Source of the DNA: Photobacterium alginatilyticum
Lineage (GTDB): Bacteria > Pseudomonadota > Gammaproteobacteria > Enterobacterales > Vibrionaceae
DNA length: 64,000 bases
Assembly (NCBI RefSeq): GCF_009910675.1
Contig: NZ_RSEJ01000010.1
Coordinates: forward strand, 1 to 64,000
Direction of reading: 5' to 3'
Shown: positions 42,198 to 52,881 of the stretch, piece after piece
Numbering within the stretch: the first letter of the stretch is position 1
Layout: the number at the start of each line of letters is the position of its first letter
Translations under genes and position numbers: made by a program
Notes under the pieces: model-generated
Database searches by the model: none
What the model was told of the DNA's origin: nothing
What the model saw: only the letters and a program-made list of their open reading frames with translations

Positions 42198-43697
42198 ATG
42201 GATAAGCCAGAAAATAATTGTATTGTCATTTTTGGTGCGTCAGGCGATCTGACCCACAGGAAATTGATCCCTGCGTTCTATCATCTCTATGCCAATGGGC
42301 AGTTACCTGAAGAGTTTGCCATTTTGGGTGTTAGCCGCACGGCGTTCTCCGATCTGGCATTCAGAGAAAAGCTCAAGCAAACACTGATGACCACTGAGGA
42401 AGTGGACGAACAGACGCTTGAGGCATTTTGCCAGCATTTGCATTATCAGGCTCTCAATACGGCAGCTGCTGAAGATTACGCGTTGCTTAAAGAACGCCTG
42501 GATAGGATTGGTAAGCAGTGCCATACCAATGGCAACACCACCTTCTACCTTGCTACACCGCCAAGTCTGTACAGTGTGATCCCAGAAAATTTGGCTGCAT
42601 ACGGTCTCAATGATGAATCGAACGGCTGGAAGCGCCTGATTGTCGAGAAACCCTTTGGTTATGATCTGGCTTCGGCACAGGCCTTGGACCAGCAGCTCCA
42701 TCGCTACTTTCAGGAGCACCAGATATACCGAATCGACCATTACCTGGGTAAGGAAACCGTGCAGAACCTGTTGGTTTTCCGCTTTGCCAACGGGATGTTC
42801 GAGCCGCTATGGAACCGTAATTTTATCGACTATGTCGAAATTACGGCTGCAGAATTTCTTGGTGTTGAAGAGCGCGGTGGCTATTACGACGGGGCTGGTG
42901 CGGTGCGTGATATGTTCCAGAATCATCTACTGCAGGTGCTAGCCATGGTGGGCATGGAGCCACCAGCGGCTATCAATGCCGATTCAATGCGTGATGAGGT
43001 TGTGAAGGTGATGAACAGCTTTCAGCCGCTGTCTGATCAGGATTTACAACAGAATTTGGTATTAGGCCAGTACACCGAATCTGATGTTCGCGGTGAGCAT
43101 CTGCCGGGTTATCGCGACGAACAAGGGGTGGCATCCGAATCCCGCACCGAGACCTATGTCGGGCTTAAGATGTTCATCGATAATTGGCGTTGGAGTGGGG
43201 TGCCGTTTTATGTCCGTACCGGCAAACGTCTTCCTACCCGAGTAACCGAGGTGGTAATTCATTTCAAGAAAACGCCGCACCCGGTCTTTAGTGCCAATGC
43301 GCCGGCCAATAAGTTGATTATTCGTATTCAGCCGGATGAGGGCATTTTGATGAGCTTTGGCCTCAAAAAGCCAGGTGCTGGATTCGAAGCCAAGGATGTG
43401 TCAATGGACTTCCATTACGAGAGCCTTGAGGAAACCCACATGCTGACGGCCTACGAGCGGTTGCTGCTTGATTCAATGAACGGTGACGCAACACTATTTG
43501 CCCGTACCGACGCAGTAAAAGCTTGCTGGAAGTTTGTGCAGCCAATTCTTGATTACAAAGAAGATCCCAAACACCTGTACGGTTATGCCGCAGGTACCTG
43601 GGGGCCAAAAGAAGCTGATGCCCTGTTGGCTGGCGACAATCGAGAGTGGCGCTTCCCTTGTAAGAACCTGACTAATACCGATTACTGCGAGTTATAA
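42198..43697 (+). CDS. zwf: glucose-6-phosphate 1-dehydrogenase
   Basis: A 499-residue enzyme that oxidises glucose 6-phosphate to 6-phosphogluconolactone with NADP. The dinucleotide motif is [10 protein letters not shown] (about 11-20); the active site is [14 protein letters not shown] (about 178-191), where His is the proton acceptor. VEKPFGYDL (about 152-160) is also typical. The start is ATG 42198; the frame is open 13 codons more, but the conserved N-terminus begins here. First gene of zwf-pgl-gnd, 2 bases before pgl. Confidence 0.97.
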   Translation: MDKPENNCIVIFGASGDLTHRKLIPAFYHLYANGQLPEEFAILGVSRTAFSDLAFREKLKQTLMTTEEVDEQTLEAFCQHLHYQALNTAAAEDYALLKERLDRIGKQCHTNGNTTFYLATPPSLYSVIPENLAAYGLNDESNGWKRLIVEKPFGYDLASAQALDQQLHRYFQEHQIYRIDHYLGKETVQNLLVFRFANGMFEPLWNRNFIDYVEITAAEFLGVEERGGYYDGAGAVRDMFQNHLLQVLAMVGMEPPAAINADSMRDEVVKVMNSFQPLSDQDLQQNLVLGQYTESDVRGEHLPGYRDEQGVASESRTETYVGLKMFIDNWRWSGVPFYVRTGKRLPTRVTEVVIHFKKTPHPVFSANAPANKLIIRIQPDEGILMSFGLKKPGAGFEAKDVSMDFHYESLEETHMLTAYERLLLDSMNGDATLFARTDAVKACWKFVQPILDYKEDPKHLYGYAAGTWGPKEADALLAGDNREWRFPCKNLTNTDYCEL

Positions 43698-43699
43698 CC

Positions 43700-44416
43700 A
43701 TGATGAACTATTCAATCTTTGATACCCCCGAGCAGGTTGTTACTTCGCTGGCCGAGTCCATCGTTGAGTACAGTCAGCAAAACCGTCCGGTACATATCTC
43801 ATTATCTGGTGGCAGTACTCCGGCTCTGTTGTTCAAGGTTTTGGCACAGCCGACATTTGCTGATGTCGTTCAGTGGCAGAACTTGCACTTCTGGTGGGGA
43901 GATGAGCGCTGTGTCTCGCCAGATAGTCCAGAGAGTAATTATGGCAACGCCAAGGCCTTGTTATTCGATCATATTTCGATACCGGCTGAAAACATTCACC
44001 GTATCTGCGGTGAAGAGTTTGCTGCGATGGAAGCGGTTCGCTTTGCCGAAGAAATGAAGGCGGAGATCCCCCATGAGAATGGCGTACCGGCGTTTGACTG
44101 GGTACTGCTCGGGATGGGGACGGATGGACATACGGCATCGCTGTTCCCCGGCCAGACTAATTACGACACAACCGAGCTTGCTACCATTGCTGCTCATCCG
44201 GAAAACAGACAAATCAGGGTATCCAAGACCGCGCATTTGCTGTCCCATGCCAAGCGAATCACCTATTTGGTGATGGGGGAGAGCAAAGCGCCGGTGATTA
44301 AAGCCATTTTTGAGCAGTCAGCCGAAGCATCCGCGTATCCGGCGGCAAATATCAAGGCCGAGAATGGTCTGACAGAATGGTTTTTAGATTCAGCAGCCGC
44401 CAAAGAGCTGGCATAA
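43700..44416 (+). CDS. pgl: 6-phosphogluconolactonase
   Basis: A 238-residue DevB/SOL-type lactonase that hydrolyses 6-phosphogluconolactone. It has HISLSGGSTPALLFKVLA (about 32-49), FWWGDERCVSPDSPESNYG (about 64-82) and LLGMGTDGHTASLFPG (about 134-149), all part of the active cleft. Spaced two bases after zwf and ten before gnd, so the whole oxidative branch is made from one message. Confidence 0.96.
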   Translation: MMNYSIFDTPEQVVTSLAESIVEYSQQNRPVHISLSGGSTPALLFKVLAQPTFADVVQWQNLHFWWGDERCVSPDSPESNYGNAKALLFDHISIPAENIHRICGEEFAAMEAVRFAEEMKAEIPHENGVPAFDWVLLGMGTDGHTASLFPGQTNYDTTELATIAAHPENRQIRVSKTAHLLSHAKRITYLVMGESKAPVIKAIFEQSAEASAYPAANIKAENGLTEWFLDSAAAKELA

Positions 44417-44426
44417 GGAGAAAGAA

Positions 44427-45875
44427 ATGAAAGGTGATATTGGTGTAATTGGCTTGGCTGTGATGGGCCAAAACCTGATCCTGAATATGAATGATCATGG
44501 TTTCAAGGTGGTCGCCTACAACCGTACTGTGGCCAAGGTTGACGAGTTTTTGAATGGTGCTGCAAAAGGAAGCAACATTGTCGGGGCAACCTCGCTGCAA
44601 AACCTGGTTGACCAGCTCGAAAGTCCGCGCAAAGTGATGTTGATGGTACGTGCAGGCGAAGTGGTTGATCAGTTTATCGACAGCTTGGTTCCGCTGCTGG
44701 ATGAAGGCGATATTATTATCGATGGCGGTAATACCAACTATCCAGATACTAACCGACGTGTTGCGGCACTTCGTGAAAAAGGGATCCGTTTCGTCGGTGC
44801 TGGTGTGTCGGGTGGTGAAGAAGGTGCACGTTTCGGTCCTTCCATTATGCCGGGTGGTGATCCGGAGGCATGGCCGCATGTGAAGCCGATTTTCCAGGCT
44901 ATCGCCGCGAAAACCGATAAGGGCGAGGCTTGCTGTGACTGGGTTGGCAGTGAAGGTGCCGGCCATTTCGTGAAAATGGTACACAACGGGATTGAATACG
45001 GTGATATGCAGCTGATCAGTGAAGCCTATCACTTCATGAAAGAGGGGCTCGGTATCTCGCATGATGAGATGCAGTCAATTTTTACTGACTGGAATAAAAC
45101 GGAACTAGACAGCTATCTGGTTGAAATTACAGCCGATATTCTTGGCTATCGAGATCAGGAAGGCGAACCGCTGGTGGAGAAAATTCTCGATGCGGCAGGT
45201 CAGAAAGGTACCGGCAAGTGGACAGGGATCAATGCTCTTGAACACGGTATTCCACTGACGCTGATCACTGATTCTGTATTTGCACGCTGCCTGTCATCGC
45301 TTAAAGAACAACGTGTCGAGGCTGAAGCGCTGTTTGATAACGCGATTCAGCCTGTTGATGGCGAGAAGTCCGAGTGGGTTGATGCACTTCGCCAGGCGTT
45401 GCTTGCATCGAAGATTATCTCCTATGCACAGGGCTTTATGTTGATCCGCCAGGCTTCGGAGGAGAATGATTGGTCACTCAACTACGGTAATGTGGCCTTG
45501 ATGTGGCGTGGCGGTTGCATTATCCGCAGTGCGTTCCTTGGGAATATTCGAGATGCATTCGAAACCAACCCGGATTTGGCCTTCCTTGGCCTCGACCCTT
45601 ACTTCAAGGCTATTTTGGAACAATGTTTGCCTGCATGGCGCAAGGTCGTTGCCAAGTCGTTTGAGGTGGGCTTGCCTATGCCTTGTATGTCATCGGCACT
45701 GACGTTCCTAAACGGTTACACTACAGCCCGTTTGCCAGCTAATATGCTGCAAGCTCAGCGCGACTACTTCGGTGCGCACACTTATGAGCGTACAGATAAG
45801 CCACGTGGTGAGTTTTTCCATACTAACTGGACGGGTAAGGGAGGAGATATATCTTCTACGACCTATGATGTGTAA
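44427..45875 (+). CDS. gnd: 6-phosphogluconate dehydrogenase, decarboxylating
   Basis: A 482-residue enzyme that converts 6-phosphogluconate to ribulose 5-phosphate, CO2 and NADPH. NADP motif GLAVMGQNLILNM (about 9-21), GGNTNYPDTNRR (about 104-115), catalytic block GVSGGEEGARFGPSIMPGG (about 129-147) with the conserved lysine and glutamate further on (HFVKMVHNGIEYGDMQL). GGAG precedes its start. Last gene of the operon, closed by a terminator. Confidence 0.97.
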   Translation: MKGDIGVIGLAVMGQNLILNMNDHGFKVVAYNRTVAKVDEFLNGAAKGSNIVGATSLQNLVDQLESPRKVMLMVRAGEVVDQFIDSLVPLLDEGDIIIDGGNTNYPDTNRRVAALREKGIRFVGAGVSGGEEGARFGPSIMPGGDPEAWPHVKPIFQAIAAKTDKGEACCDWVGSEGAGHFVKMVHNGIEYGDMQLISEAYHFMKEGLGISHDEMQSIFTDWNKTELDSYLVEITADILGYRDQEGEPLVEKILDAAGQKGTGKWTGINALEHGIPLTLITDSVFARCLSSLKEQRVEAEALFDNAIQPVDGEKSEWVDALRQALLASKIISYAQGFMLIRQASEENDWSLNYGNVALMWRGGCIIRSAFLGNIRDAFETNPDLAFLGLDPYFKAILEQCLPAWRKVVAKSFEVGLPMPCMSSALTFLNGYTTARLPANMLQAQRDYFGAHTYERTDKPRGEFFHTNWTGKGGDISSTTYDV

Positions 45876-45904
45876 CGGTGAGATTAACGCCTTACAAAGA
45901 TAAC

Positions 45905-45934
45905 AAAAGCGCAGTGATTATCACTGCGCTTTTT
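45905..45934 (+). terminator. intrinsic terminator of zwf-pgl-gnd
   Basis: A 13-bp stem AAAAGCGCAGTGA (45905-45917) with 45921-45933, loop TTA, in a T-run. Confidence 0.85.
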
Positions 45935-46460
45935 GGTTTGCCGAACAGGAAGATCGCGAGCAGTCGTTGTCATTACACTTAGTAATAGAAAGGTTAACGG
46001 TTAAGGCCTTGTTAAATTTTAACGGGCTGTAGCCTGGGTACAAAAAAAGGTTGTGGCTAGAAAAACATTAAAGTTAGTAACAAATACTAAAACTTATTCA
46101 ATATAAAACACATAGTAAACGTGCTGCTATTCACTGGTCAATAAATGTGCAGCTTTGATAAGGATAGCGAATTTATCTGCTGTATCATCCTGCTAAATCT
46201 GTGATCAATAACATAAATATTGGCTTGCTTGCCTGCTTAATGTTCAAGGAATAAGGGGCTGAGCGTATCTCCTGCAGTATAAATAACCATGCATTTCATG
46301 GCATAGGGATAAATTCACTGGTTGTTAATTTAATGTTGTTGTTCTGTGCTGTCACTCACGCTTAATTGACTGATGAAATAAAAATCTTAACATTTAGCTT
46401 ACAATCTGCTTATTATACTGCCCACGCATTAACCATAATCTATAAGACAGGGAGATTTTA
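45935..46460. other. intergenic region before the alanine/glycine symporter
   Basis: About 525 bases of AT-rich DNA with no credible gene. I looked for a glycine riboswitch, which often precedes this transporter type in Vibrio, and did not see its conserved parts. A small CCATG/CATGG repeat is at about 46288-46302. Confidence 0.5.
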
Positions 46461-48008
46461 ATGCAGTCGTTAGTAGATTTTCTAAACGGAATAATATGGA
46501 GCCCGGTACTGATTTATTTGTGCCTGGGTGCTGGTTTGTTTTATTCCATTGCCACTCGTTTTGTTCAAATTCGTCACTTCAGAGAAATGTGGCGCCTACT
46601 ATTATCCGGTAAGAGTTCAGATCAAGGTATTTCCTCTTTTCAAGCACTAGCCGTTTCTTTGTCTGGACGTGTTGGTACCGGTAACATTGCAGGTGTTGCT
46701 GCGGCAATCGGTTTTGGTGGTCCGGGTGCCGTATTCTGGATGTGGGTTGTTGCCTTCCTGGGCGCAGCGACAGCATACAGTGAATCAGCTCTGGCGCAGA
46801 TTTATAAAGAAGAAGACGAAGACGGTCAGTTCCGTGGTGGTCCGGCTTACTACATCGAAAAAGCAATGGGCCAAAAGTGGTATGCATGGATCTTTGCTAT
46901 TGCGACTATTTTCGCTTGTGGTGTGCTTCTACCGGGTGTTCAGTCAAACAGTATCGGTAATGCGGTTGAAGCTGCATTCGGTACAGGTGGTATGATTGAA
47001 ACAACTATCGGTACTATCAGCCTGGCGAAAATCGTAACAGGTACAGTTGTCTCGATTATTCTGGCATTCATCATCTTTGGTGGTGTGAAGCGTATTGCTA
47101 GCTTTACCCAGATTGTCGTTCCGTTTATGGCACTGGCCTACATCATCATTGCCTTCATTATCATCCTGCTGAACATCAACTTGGTACCTACGGTATTCGG
47201 TATGATTGTTGGTGACGCATTCACACCTATGGCTGGTGTTGGTGCAGCAATTGGTTGGGGTGTTAAGCGTGGTGTTTACTCGAACGAAGCCGGTCAGGGT
47301 ACAGGTCCTCATGCTGCGGCAGCGGCAGACGTTGATCACCCGGCGCAGCAGGGCTTGGTTCAGTCGTTCTCTATCTACATCGATACACTGCTGGTATGTT
47401 CGGCTACAGCATTCATGATTATTATCACTGGTGCTTACAACGTTCACGGTGGTGCAGAAGGTACATTCCTGGTACAGAATCTTGCTGCTGACATTGGTGC
47501 CAACGGCCCTGTGTTTACTCAGATGGCTATCGAAAGTGCAATGCCTGGTATCGGCAAGCCGTTCATCGCATTTGCTCTATTTTTCTTTGCCTTTACAACG
47601 ATTCTTGCTTACTACTACATCGCAGAAACAAACATTGCCTATATTCGCCGCTCGCTGAAGCTGCCTGGTATGATGTTTGTACTGAAAATTGTCCTGACTG
47701 TAGCGGTATTCTACGGCACAGTGAAAGCAGCAAACCTTGCCTGGGCAATGGGTGATGTGGGTGTAGGCCTGATGGCATGGCTGAACATAGTTGGTATCCT
47801 GATTATCTTCTTCCTGTCGAAGCCTGCTCTGAAAGCGCTGAATGATTACGAAGCGCAACAAAAAGCAGGAGTAACAAAGTTTACTTTCGACCCTGTGAAG
47901 CTTGGTATCAAAAATGCTGACTACTGGGAAAAACGCTTGAAGTCTTCAGGAAAGCCTGCAGCTCAGCCAGAAGAGGTTGACGGCGAGCCGGTTAAGCCGA
48001 TAGCGTAA
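46461..48008 (+). CDS. alanine/glycine:cation symporter (AGCS family)
   Basis: A 515-residue sodium-coupled importer of alanine or glycine with about ten helices. It starts MQSLVDFLNGIIWSPVLIYL. Conserved blocks are SLSGRVGTGNIAGVAAAI (about 67-84), AFLGAATAYSESALAQIYK (about 98-116) and GWGVKRGVYSNEAGQGTGPH (about 265-284), in which the N-E-A-G-x-G part is the family hallmark. The charged C-terminus (about 465-515) is unusually long and Glu/Pro/Lys-rich. GGGAG is seven bases before the start. Monocistronic. Confidence 0.94.
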   Translation: MQSLVDFLNGIIWSPVLIYLCLGAGLFYSIATRFVQIRHFREMWRLLLSGKSSDQGISSFQALAVSLSGRVGTGNIAGVAAAIGFGGPGAVFWMWVVAFLGAATAYSESALAQIYKEEDEDGQFRGGPAYYIEKAMGQKWYAWIFAIATIFACGVLLPGVQSNSIGNAVEAAFGTGGMIETTIGTISLAKIVTGTVVSIILAFIIFGGVKRIASFTQIVVPFMALAYIIIAFIIILLNINLVPTVFGMIVGDAFTPMAGVGAAIGWGVKRGVYSNEAGQGTGPHAAAAADVDHPAQQGLVQSFSIYIDTLLVCSATAFMIIITGAYNVHGGAEGTFLVQNLAADIGANGPVFTQMAIESAMPGIGKPFIAFALFFFAFTTILAYYYIAETNIAYIRRSLKLPGMMFVLKIVLTVAVFYGTVKAANLAWAMGDVGVGLMAWLNIVGILIIFFLSKPALKALNDYEAQQKAGVTKFTFDPVKLGIKNADYWEKRLKSSGKPAAQPEEVDGEPVKPIA

Positions 48009-48031
48009 CAGAATCATCTACTGAAATGTGT

Positions 48032-48060
48032 AAAGGGTTAGCTTAGTGCTAACCCTTTTT
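48032..48060 (+). terminator. intrinsic terminator of the AGCS gene
   Basis: AAAGGGTTAGC (48032-48042) with 48048-48058, loop TTAGT, followed by TTTTT. The remaining DNA to 48440 shows no gene. Confidence 0.85.
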
Positions 48061-48440
48061 GTTCGAGTCTGTTTCAAATAACATATGCCTATAGCATATA
48101 TGATGCGTGATGATTATCACAGATTTCAATCTTGTCAAAAATAAGGGCATCTGAGCTGATATGCAGTTCGGATAAATAGTTTTTCAATGGTTGAATAAAC
48201 GATTGCATACCCGCAGTGTTGAACTTATTACAGTAAGCGAGCGCCTAAGAAGGGATATCCTGGGAAAAACTCTGAATTGGTTGATCTCTAGCCAAGAATG
48301 GGACTAGATTAGTTTTTCATGGCGTCAAAAAACAGATAGAAATGTCAATTTATTAACTCTCCACTTTCCTATTCTGCGTGTTTAGACTCTAAAGTGAACA
48401 AATATTTATTACTCAACTTTAAGCATATAAGACGTAGATC

Positions 48441-50351
48441 ATGCACCTTTCATTACAACGTATTGGTTTCAAGCAACGCATCATCATGACAGTTGCTGTA
48501 TTGGTTGCGGTTGCACTGTCGATCACCAATTGGCTGTCTTACAACAATTTCAAACAAGATAAAATAGCGACAATTGAAGAGAAATCTCAACTCATTGTCG
48601 AGAGTGCCAAGCGAGAGATAGAAGTGTCTATGCAAAAAGGCGTAGATGCGCTTGAGTCAAGCAGAGCCTTCTACCAAGAAGAGCACTCAGACAGTGAGTA
48701 TGTCGAAGTGGCCAAGATGGTCACCAAAGCGGCCAGCTTTGCCAGTTTTACTGCTGGCTACAGCGATGGTCGGGCATATGGTGATTCGGGTGGAGATAAC
48801 GGCGTCTTTGATGTCAATGATTATGATCCTCGTACACGCGATTGGTATAAGCAGGCACTGGCGAAGAACGGCACCATTCTGACTGACTTTTACAGCGATG
48901 CGACCACAGGTGATCTGATGGTAAGTATTGCTACGCCAATTAGCCGTGAGGGGGTGGTTGTCGGTGATGTTTCGTTAAACAGCCTTAATGAAACGATCCG
49001 TCGGGTAAACTTTCCGGGAGCTGTTATTCTGATTCTCAGCGAAGAGTTTACTCAATTGGCCTCGACGGATCCAAGTGATGAGCTAGGCATTTACTTTGAT
49101 ATTCCTGATCTCGAGCAGAAGATGACGGCAATGGGATCGGGCGCGGCTGATTATCAATGGGCGGGTGTCGATAAGAGGGCTTATTTTTCTGATATCCCGT
49201 TGGTTGATGGTAAGAAATGGTATTTGTACGTAGGTGTTAATAAGTCGGTTGTTTATGCCGATGTAGAGGAGGCGTTTACTAACTCTTTGATCACTTCGGC
49301 CACCATTCTTATATTTTCTTTGCTTGTTGTGGTTATGGTGTTAAATCGGTTATATCGTCCGATTGTTGCCCTGAAGGAAACTGTTATGGATCTTTCGGCA
49401 GGAAACGGCGATCTTACCCGTCGTCTTGACGTGAACAGCCATGATGATCTGGGGAAAATCGCCGAAGGGATCAATACCTTCATCGCCAACCTGCAGCAGA
49501 TGATGCTGGAAGTCTCACAGGCGACGAGCCACATCTCTCGAAGTGTGGAAGATCTCAGAGCCCAGTCTGAACAGAATGCAACTGTACTACAGTCTCATGT
49601 TGATGAGACCGACCAGGTGGTGACAGCGATTAATGAGATGAGCATTACTGCCGAGACGGTGTCAGCAAACGCTGCCCAGACTTCTTCCCATACTCAGAGT
49701 ACCAATGACCAGGCGCAACATTCAAAGGCAATTGTTTCTAATGCTGTGTCATCGGTCTCTGCGCTGGTTAATGATGTTGAGTCAATGGCAACCAATATCA
49801 GTGAGATGAACCGAAATAGTATGGATATTGCGGGTGTTCTCAAAGTAATAGGTGATATTGCCGAGCAGACAAACCTGTTGGCATTGAATGCGGCCATTGA
49901 AGCTGCGCGTGCCGGTGAGCAGGGCCGGGGGTTTGCAGTCGTTGCCGATGAAGTGAGAGCCTTGGCTGCCCGAACACAGCAGAGCACCTCTGAGATTGAA
50001 CAAATGCTGACCAAGCTTACGACGGGGGCTGACAGCCTGGTGTCGAACATGAATGTGATTAAAGAGAGCTGTAACCATACTGCCGAGAATACGGCACGGG
50101 TAAACCAGGATCTCGATACTATGGCGGAGTCTATCATAGAGGTGAATAATCTCGCGGTAGAAATCGCAACGGCTGCCGAAGAGCAAAGCTCTGTTTCTGA
50201 GGAGATTAGCAAAAACATGTCTTCCATCAGAGAGATGGCAGATACGCTTGCCGAGAGCGGGCAGCAAAATGTTGAGAATAGCCAAATCCTAGCGACGGCC
50301 AATACTCAGCTTGCGGCTATTGTTAACAAATTCAAGCTTAAAGAAAGTTAA
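48441..50351 (+). CDS. chemoreceptor with dCache sensor, probable amino acid type
   Basis: 636 residues. TM1 at about 14-32, periplasmic double-Cache domain (about 35-280), TM2 at about 283-305, HAMP and signalling domain with the tip [18 protein letters not shown] (about 474-491). The sensor has Y128, R133, W135, Y136, Y151, D153 and D176, spaced like the amino-acid-binding residues of dCache receptors such as PctA. So it may sense amino acids (inference). It lies next to an alanine/glycine carrier. No C-terminal pentapeptide. Confidence 0.93.
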   Translation: MHLSLQRIGFKQRIIMTVAVLVAVALSITNWLSYNNFKQDKIATIEEKSQLIVESAKREIEVSMQKGVDALESSRAFYQEEHSDSEYVEVAKMVTKAASFASFTAGYSDGRAYGDSGGDNGVFDVNDYDPRTRDWYKQALAKNGTILTDFYSDATTGDLMVSIATPISREGVVVGDVSLNSLNETIRRVNFPGAVILILSEEFTQLASTDPSDELGIYFDIPDLEQKMTAMGSGAADYQWAGVDKRAYFSDIPLVDGKKWYLYVGVNKSVVYADVEEAFTNSLITSATILIFSLLVVVMVLNRLYRPIVALKETVMDLSAGNGDLTRRLDVNSHDDLGKIAEGINTFIANLQQMMLEVSQATSHISRSVEDLRAQSEQNATVLQSHVDETDQVVTAINEMSITAETVSANAAQTSSHTQSTNDQAQHSKAIVSNAVSSVSALVNDVESMATNISEMNRNSMDIAGVLKVIGDIAEQTNLLALNAAIEAARAGEQGRGFAVVADEVRALAARTQQSTSEIEQMLTKLTTGADSLVSNMNVIKESCNHTAENTARVNQDLDTMAESIIEVNNLAVEIATAAEEQSSVSEEISKNMSSIREMADTLAESGQQNVENSQILATANTQLAAIVNKFKLKES

Positions 50352-50371
50352 GTCATACCGGCTAACGAAAG

Positions 50372-50402
50372 AAAGGCTAGTGTTCACTAGCCTTTGCTTT
50401 TT
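50372..50402 (+). terminator. intrinsic terminator of the dCache chemoreceptor gene
   Basis: AAAGGCTAGTG (50372-50382) with CACTAGCCTTT (50385-50395), followed by GCTTTTT. Confidence 0.8.
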
Positions 50403-50816
50403 CAGGATAATATCTATTCATGGTAATATTTACAGATAGCGGTGTTATTATTGGTGTGAATGTATATTGGTAGAGATAGTATTCATTTTTGATAAATAAC
50501 AAAATATACGTTAACAATCAAAATTAAGTACTGTTTAATCACCATGATTTAAATGGCCTCAGCGCATCTCTTCATAGAGCTTTCATCTTGAATGGAATTC
50601 CAATCGGAAAATAAGGCAAAAAATCCTTTCTGAGTATATTGTTGTTAATTTTGGGTTTAACTCAATTTATTTAATGCGATGCATTTAAAATCTAGCAGCT
50701 TCATTAATCTTTTTTATTGCTGTAACATGGTTTTCTAACTGTGTTTTATAACTAAGGTTAGTAAACCTAAATGACCACTTTATATATTAAGAGGTCTTAA
50801 TGATAGGTGCTATAAT
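50403..50816. other. AT-rich intergenic region between two chemoreceptor genes
   Basis: About 414 bases, very AT-rich, no open frame with a ribosome site and no strong hairpin. It must carry the promoter of the next chemoreceptor. Confidence 0.5.
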
Positions 50817-52787
50817 ATGTCGCGTTCAAAGCGTTCCCCTCTGTGGCGATTTACTCGCTGGAGCCTTAAGACCAAGTTAATCATAGCTTTTATGTTGGTA
50901 GGGATTATTCCAGCTTCAATCACAACAATGATTGCCACGTTTCAGTCAAACCTAGATATTGAAAGTAAGGTTTCACTTAAACTTGAAGCAATTAACACTT
51001 TAAAAAGAAATCAAGTTAATAATTACTTCACTGAGCGTGAAGCTGATCTTAATATTCTTGCTCACCTTATACCTCAGCTTGATGAAGAAGCTTATGACTC
51101 ATTTTTCTCAAATTATATCAGTAAGTATCATTATCATGATTTATTTCTGATTGATGAAGATGGAACAATATTCTATTCAGTAACCAAAGAGCCAGATTAT
51201 TTGACTAATATTCTTAATGGTAAATATGCTGACTCTAATCTTGGTAGCCTGGTCAAGCAGGTGAAGCGTTCAGGGCGCTACGGAATAGTTGATTATCATC
51301 CCTATGCACCAAGTAACGGTGATCCGGCTGCGTTTATTGCCAAGCCTGTCGACGGAACTGACATGGTTGTCGCACTTCAGCTATCTCAGGCAGGGCTGCA
51401 TCGTATTATGGCTGTTCGTGACGGTATGGGCGAGACCGGTGAAAGTTATCTGGTGGGGGATGATAAGCTGATGCGTTCGGACTCCTTTCTTGATCTAGCG
51501 GCACACTCAATGAAAGCCAGTTTTGCCGGAACCGTTGAGGATAATGGCGTTGACAGTGAGGCTGTGAATAGGGCGCTCACTGGGCAGCAGGGGGTCGATA
51601 TCCTCGTTAGCTATAATGGCGGAAAGGTGCTATCTGCCTATGACGTTATCGATATCGGTGACTTCAGGTGGGCGATTATTAGTGAGGTCGATGTAGCAGA
51701 AGCCTTTAGTTCGGTGAAGCATACAACCTTTATCTCGGGCCTGCTGATTGTCATCTCTAGTATTGTTGTTTTTCTGCTGGGCCTGTATATCGCTCGGAAA
51801 ATTGCAATGCCTATTATTGCGGCTGCCAGAGTGGCGCAGAAAGTGGCTGGTGGTGACCTTTCCCATAATATCCAGGTAGATGCGTTTGATGAAGTCGGTA
51901 AGTTGCAAACATCGTTAGATCAGATGCTGCTAAACCTGCGAGCAATGGTCAGCCATCTCACCGACGTTGCTTCCCAACAGGGGACTACTGCAGATGAGTT
52001 GGCGGCAGTTACCCAGCAAACCACGACCGCGGTTTCGGAACAACAGGTACAGACGGCCAAGGCTGTTAAGGCGACAAAGGAAATTGGATCAACGATCAGA
52101 GAGATAGCGGCGACATCTGCAACGGCGTCCGGCGTCTGCGAAGATGTGCTGGTCAAAGCCAAGGAAGGAGCGGGGCATATAGAGAACACCTATAATTCGT
52201 TAATTCAGCTCGGTGAGACCACACAGTCAACATCCGAGCAGATAGTCAAGTTACGTCAGGATACGGAGCAGATCGTGAACGTGCTGGCAGTGATTAAACA
52301 GATTGCCGAGCAAACGAACTTACTGGCACTGAATGCTGCGATTGAGGCGGCCAGGGCGGGAGATCATGGACGAGGTTTTGCAGTTGTTGCTGATGAAGTT
52401 CGCCGACTTGCGCTATCCACCCAGCAGTCAACATCGGAAATCGAAGGGATAATAGAGACGATTGTCGGAGGGGCTGATGCTGCGGTCCAGACGATGGAGA
52501 CAAACGTTGAGCAGACTAATCAGGTTCAGCAGATAGCGAGTCAGGCCAATGAGGTCAACAGTATGCTCTCTCAGGAAGTCGGGGGGATCTTTGATATGGT
52601 GGTGCAAATTGCGGCGGCTACCGAGCAGCAGACAACGAGTATTGATGACATTGCCCATAACATCGAATATATCGACAGGCGGGCTGCGGAAACGGAGCGT
52701 GCGACTAGAAATATTGCTGATTCGAGTAGCGAGCTCTCCCGTATGTCTCACACTCTGAACGCCGAGACACACAAATTTACCCTTTGA
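50817..52787 (+). CDS. methyl-accepting chemotaxis protein with Cache-like sensor
   Basis: 656 residues. TM1 at about 19-41, a sensor domain of about 260 residues with Cache-like strands ([20 protein letters not shown], about 107-126; [20 protein letters not shown], about 203-222), TM2 at about 304-326, HAMP, and signalling domain with the tip [18 protein letters not shown] (about 499-516). It lacks the R-x-W-Y amino acid pattern of its two neighbours, so its ligand is different or unknown. The ribosome site is weak. It is convergent with the next receptor gene. Confidence 0.92.
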   Translation: MSRSKRSPLWRFTRWSLKTKLIIAFMLVGIIPASITTMIATFQSNLDIESKVSLKLEAINTLKRNQVNNYFTEREADLNILAHLIPQLDEEAYDSFFSNYISKYHYHDLFLIDEDGTIFYSVTKEPDYLTNILNGKYADSNLGSLVKQVKRSGRYGIVDYHPYAPSNGDPAAFIAKPVDGTDMVVALQLSQAGLHRIMAVRDGMGETGESYLVGDDKLMRSDSFLDLAAHSMKASFAGTVEDNGVDSEAVNRALTGQQGVDILVSYNGGKVLSAYDVIDIGDFRWAIISEVDVAEAFSSVKHTTFISGLLIVISSIVVFLLGLYIARKIAMPIIAAARVAQKVAGGDLSHNIQVDAFDEVGKLQTSLDQMLLNLRAMVSHLTDVASQQGTTADELAAVTQQTTTAVSEQQVQTAKAVKATKEIGSTIREIAATSATASGVCEDVLVKAKEGAGHIENTYNSLIQLGETTQSTSEQIVKLRQDTEQIVNVLAVIKQIAEQTNLLALNAAIEAARAGDHGRGFAVVADEVRRLALSTQQSTSEIEGIIETIVGGADAAVQTMETNVEQTNQVQQIASQANEVNSMLSQEVGGIFDMVVQIAAATEQQTTSIDDIAHNIEYIDRRAAETERATRNIADSSSELSRMSHTLNAETHKFTL

Positions 52788-52814
52788 CGGCTAGTTTATC
52801 TGTCGTAACTAACG

Positions 52815-52841
52815 AAAAATGCCACCCGTGAGGGTGGCATT
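52815..52841. terminator. bidirectional terminator between convergent chemoreceptor genes
   Basis: AATGCCACCC (52818-52827) with GGGTGGCATT (52832-52841), loop GTGA. The T-tract (TTT) follows on the minus strand; on the plus strand only GTGTTG follows. Confidence 0.7.
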
Positions 52842-52881
52842 GTGTTGTGCGCTTATAGTTGATTTGCGAAGCTGTATGCCG

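Noticed and set aside
46100..46460. Possible glycine riboswitch before the alanine/glycine symporter
   Set aside because: The conserved aptamer parts were not found; only AT-rich DNA and a short palindrome are present.
48059..48080. GTTCGAGTC as a tRNA T-arm
   Set aside because: No acceptor stem, anticodon arm or CCA around it; it just follows a terminator.
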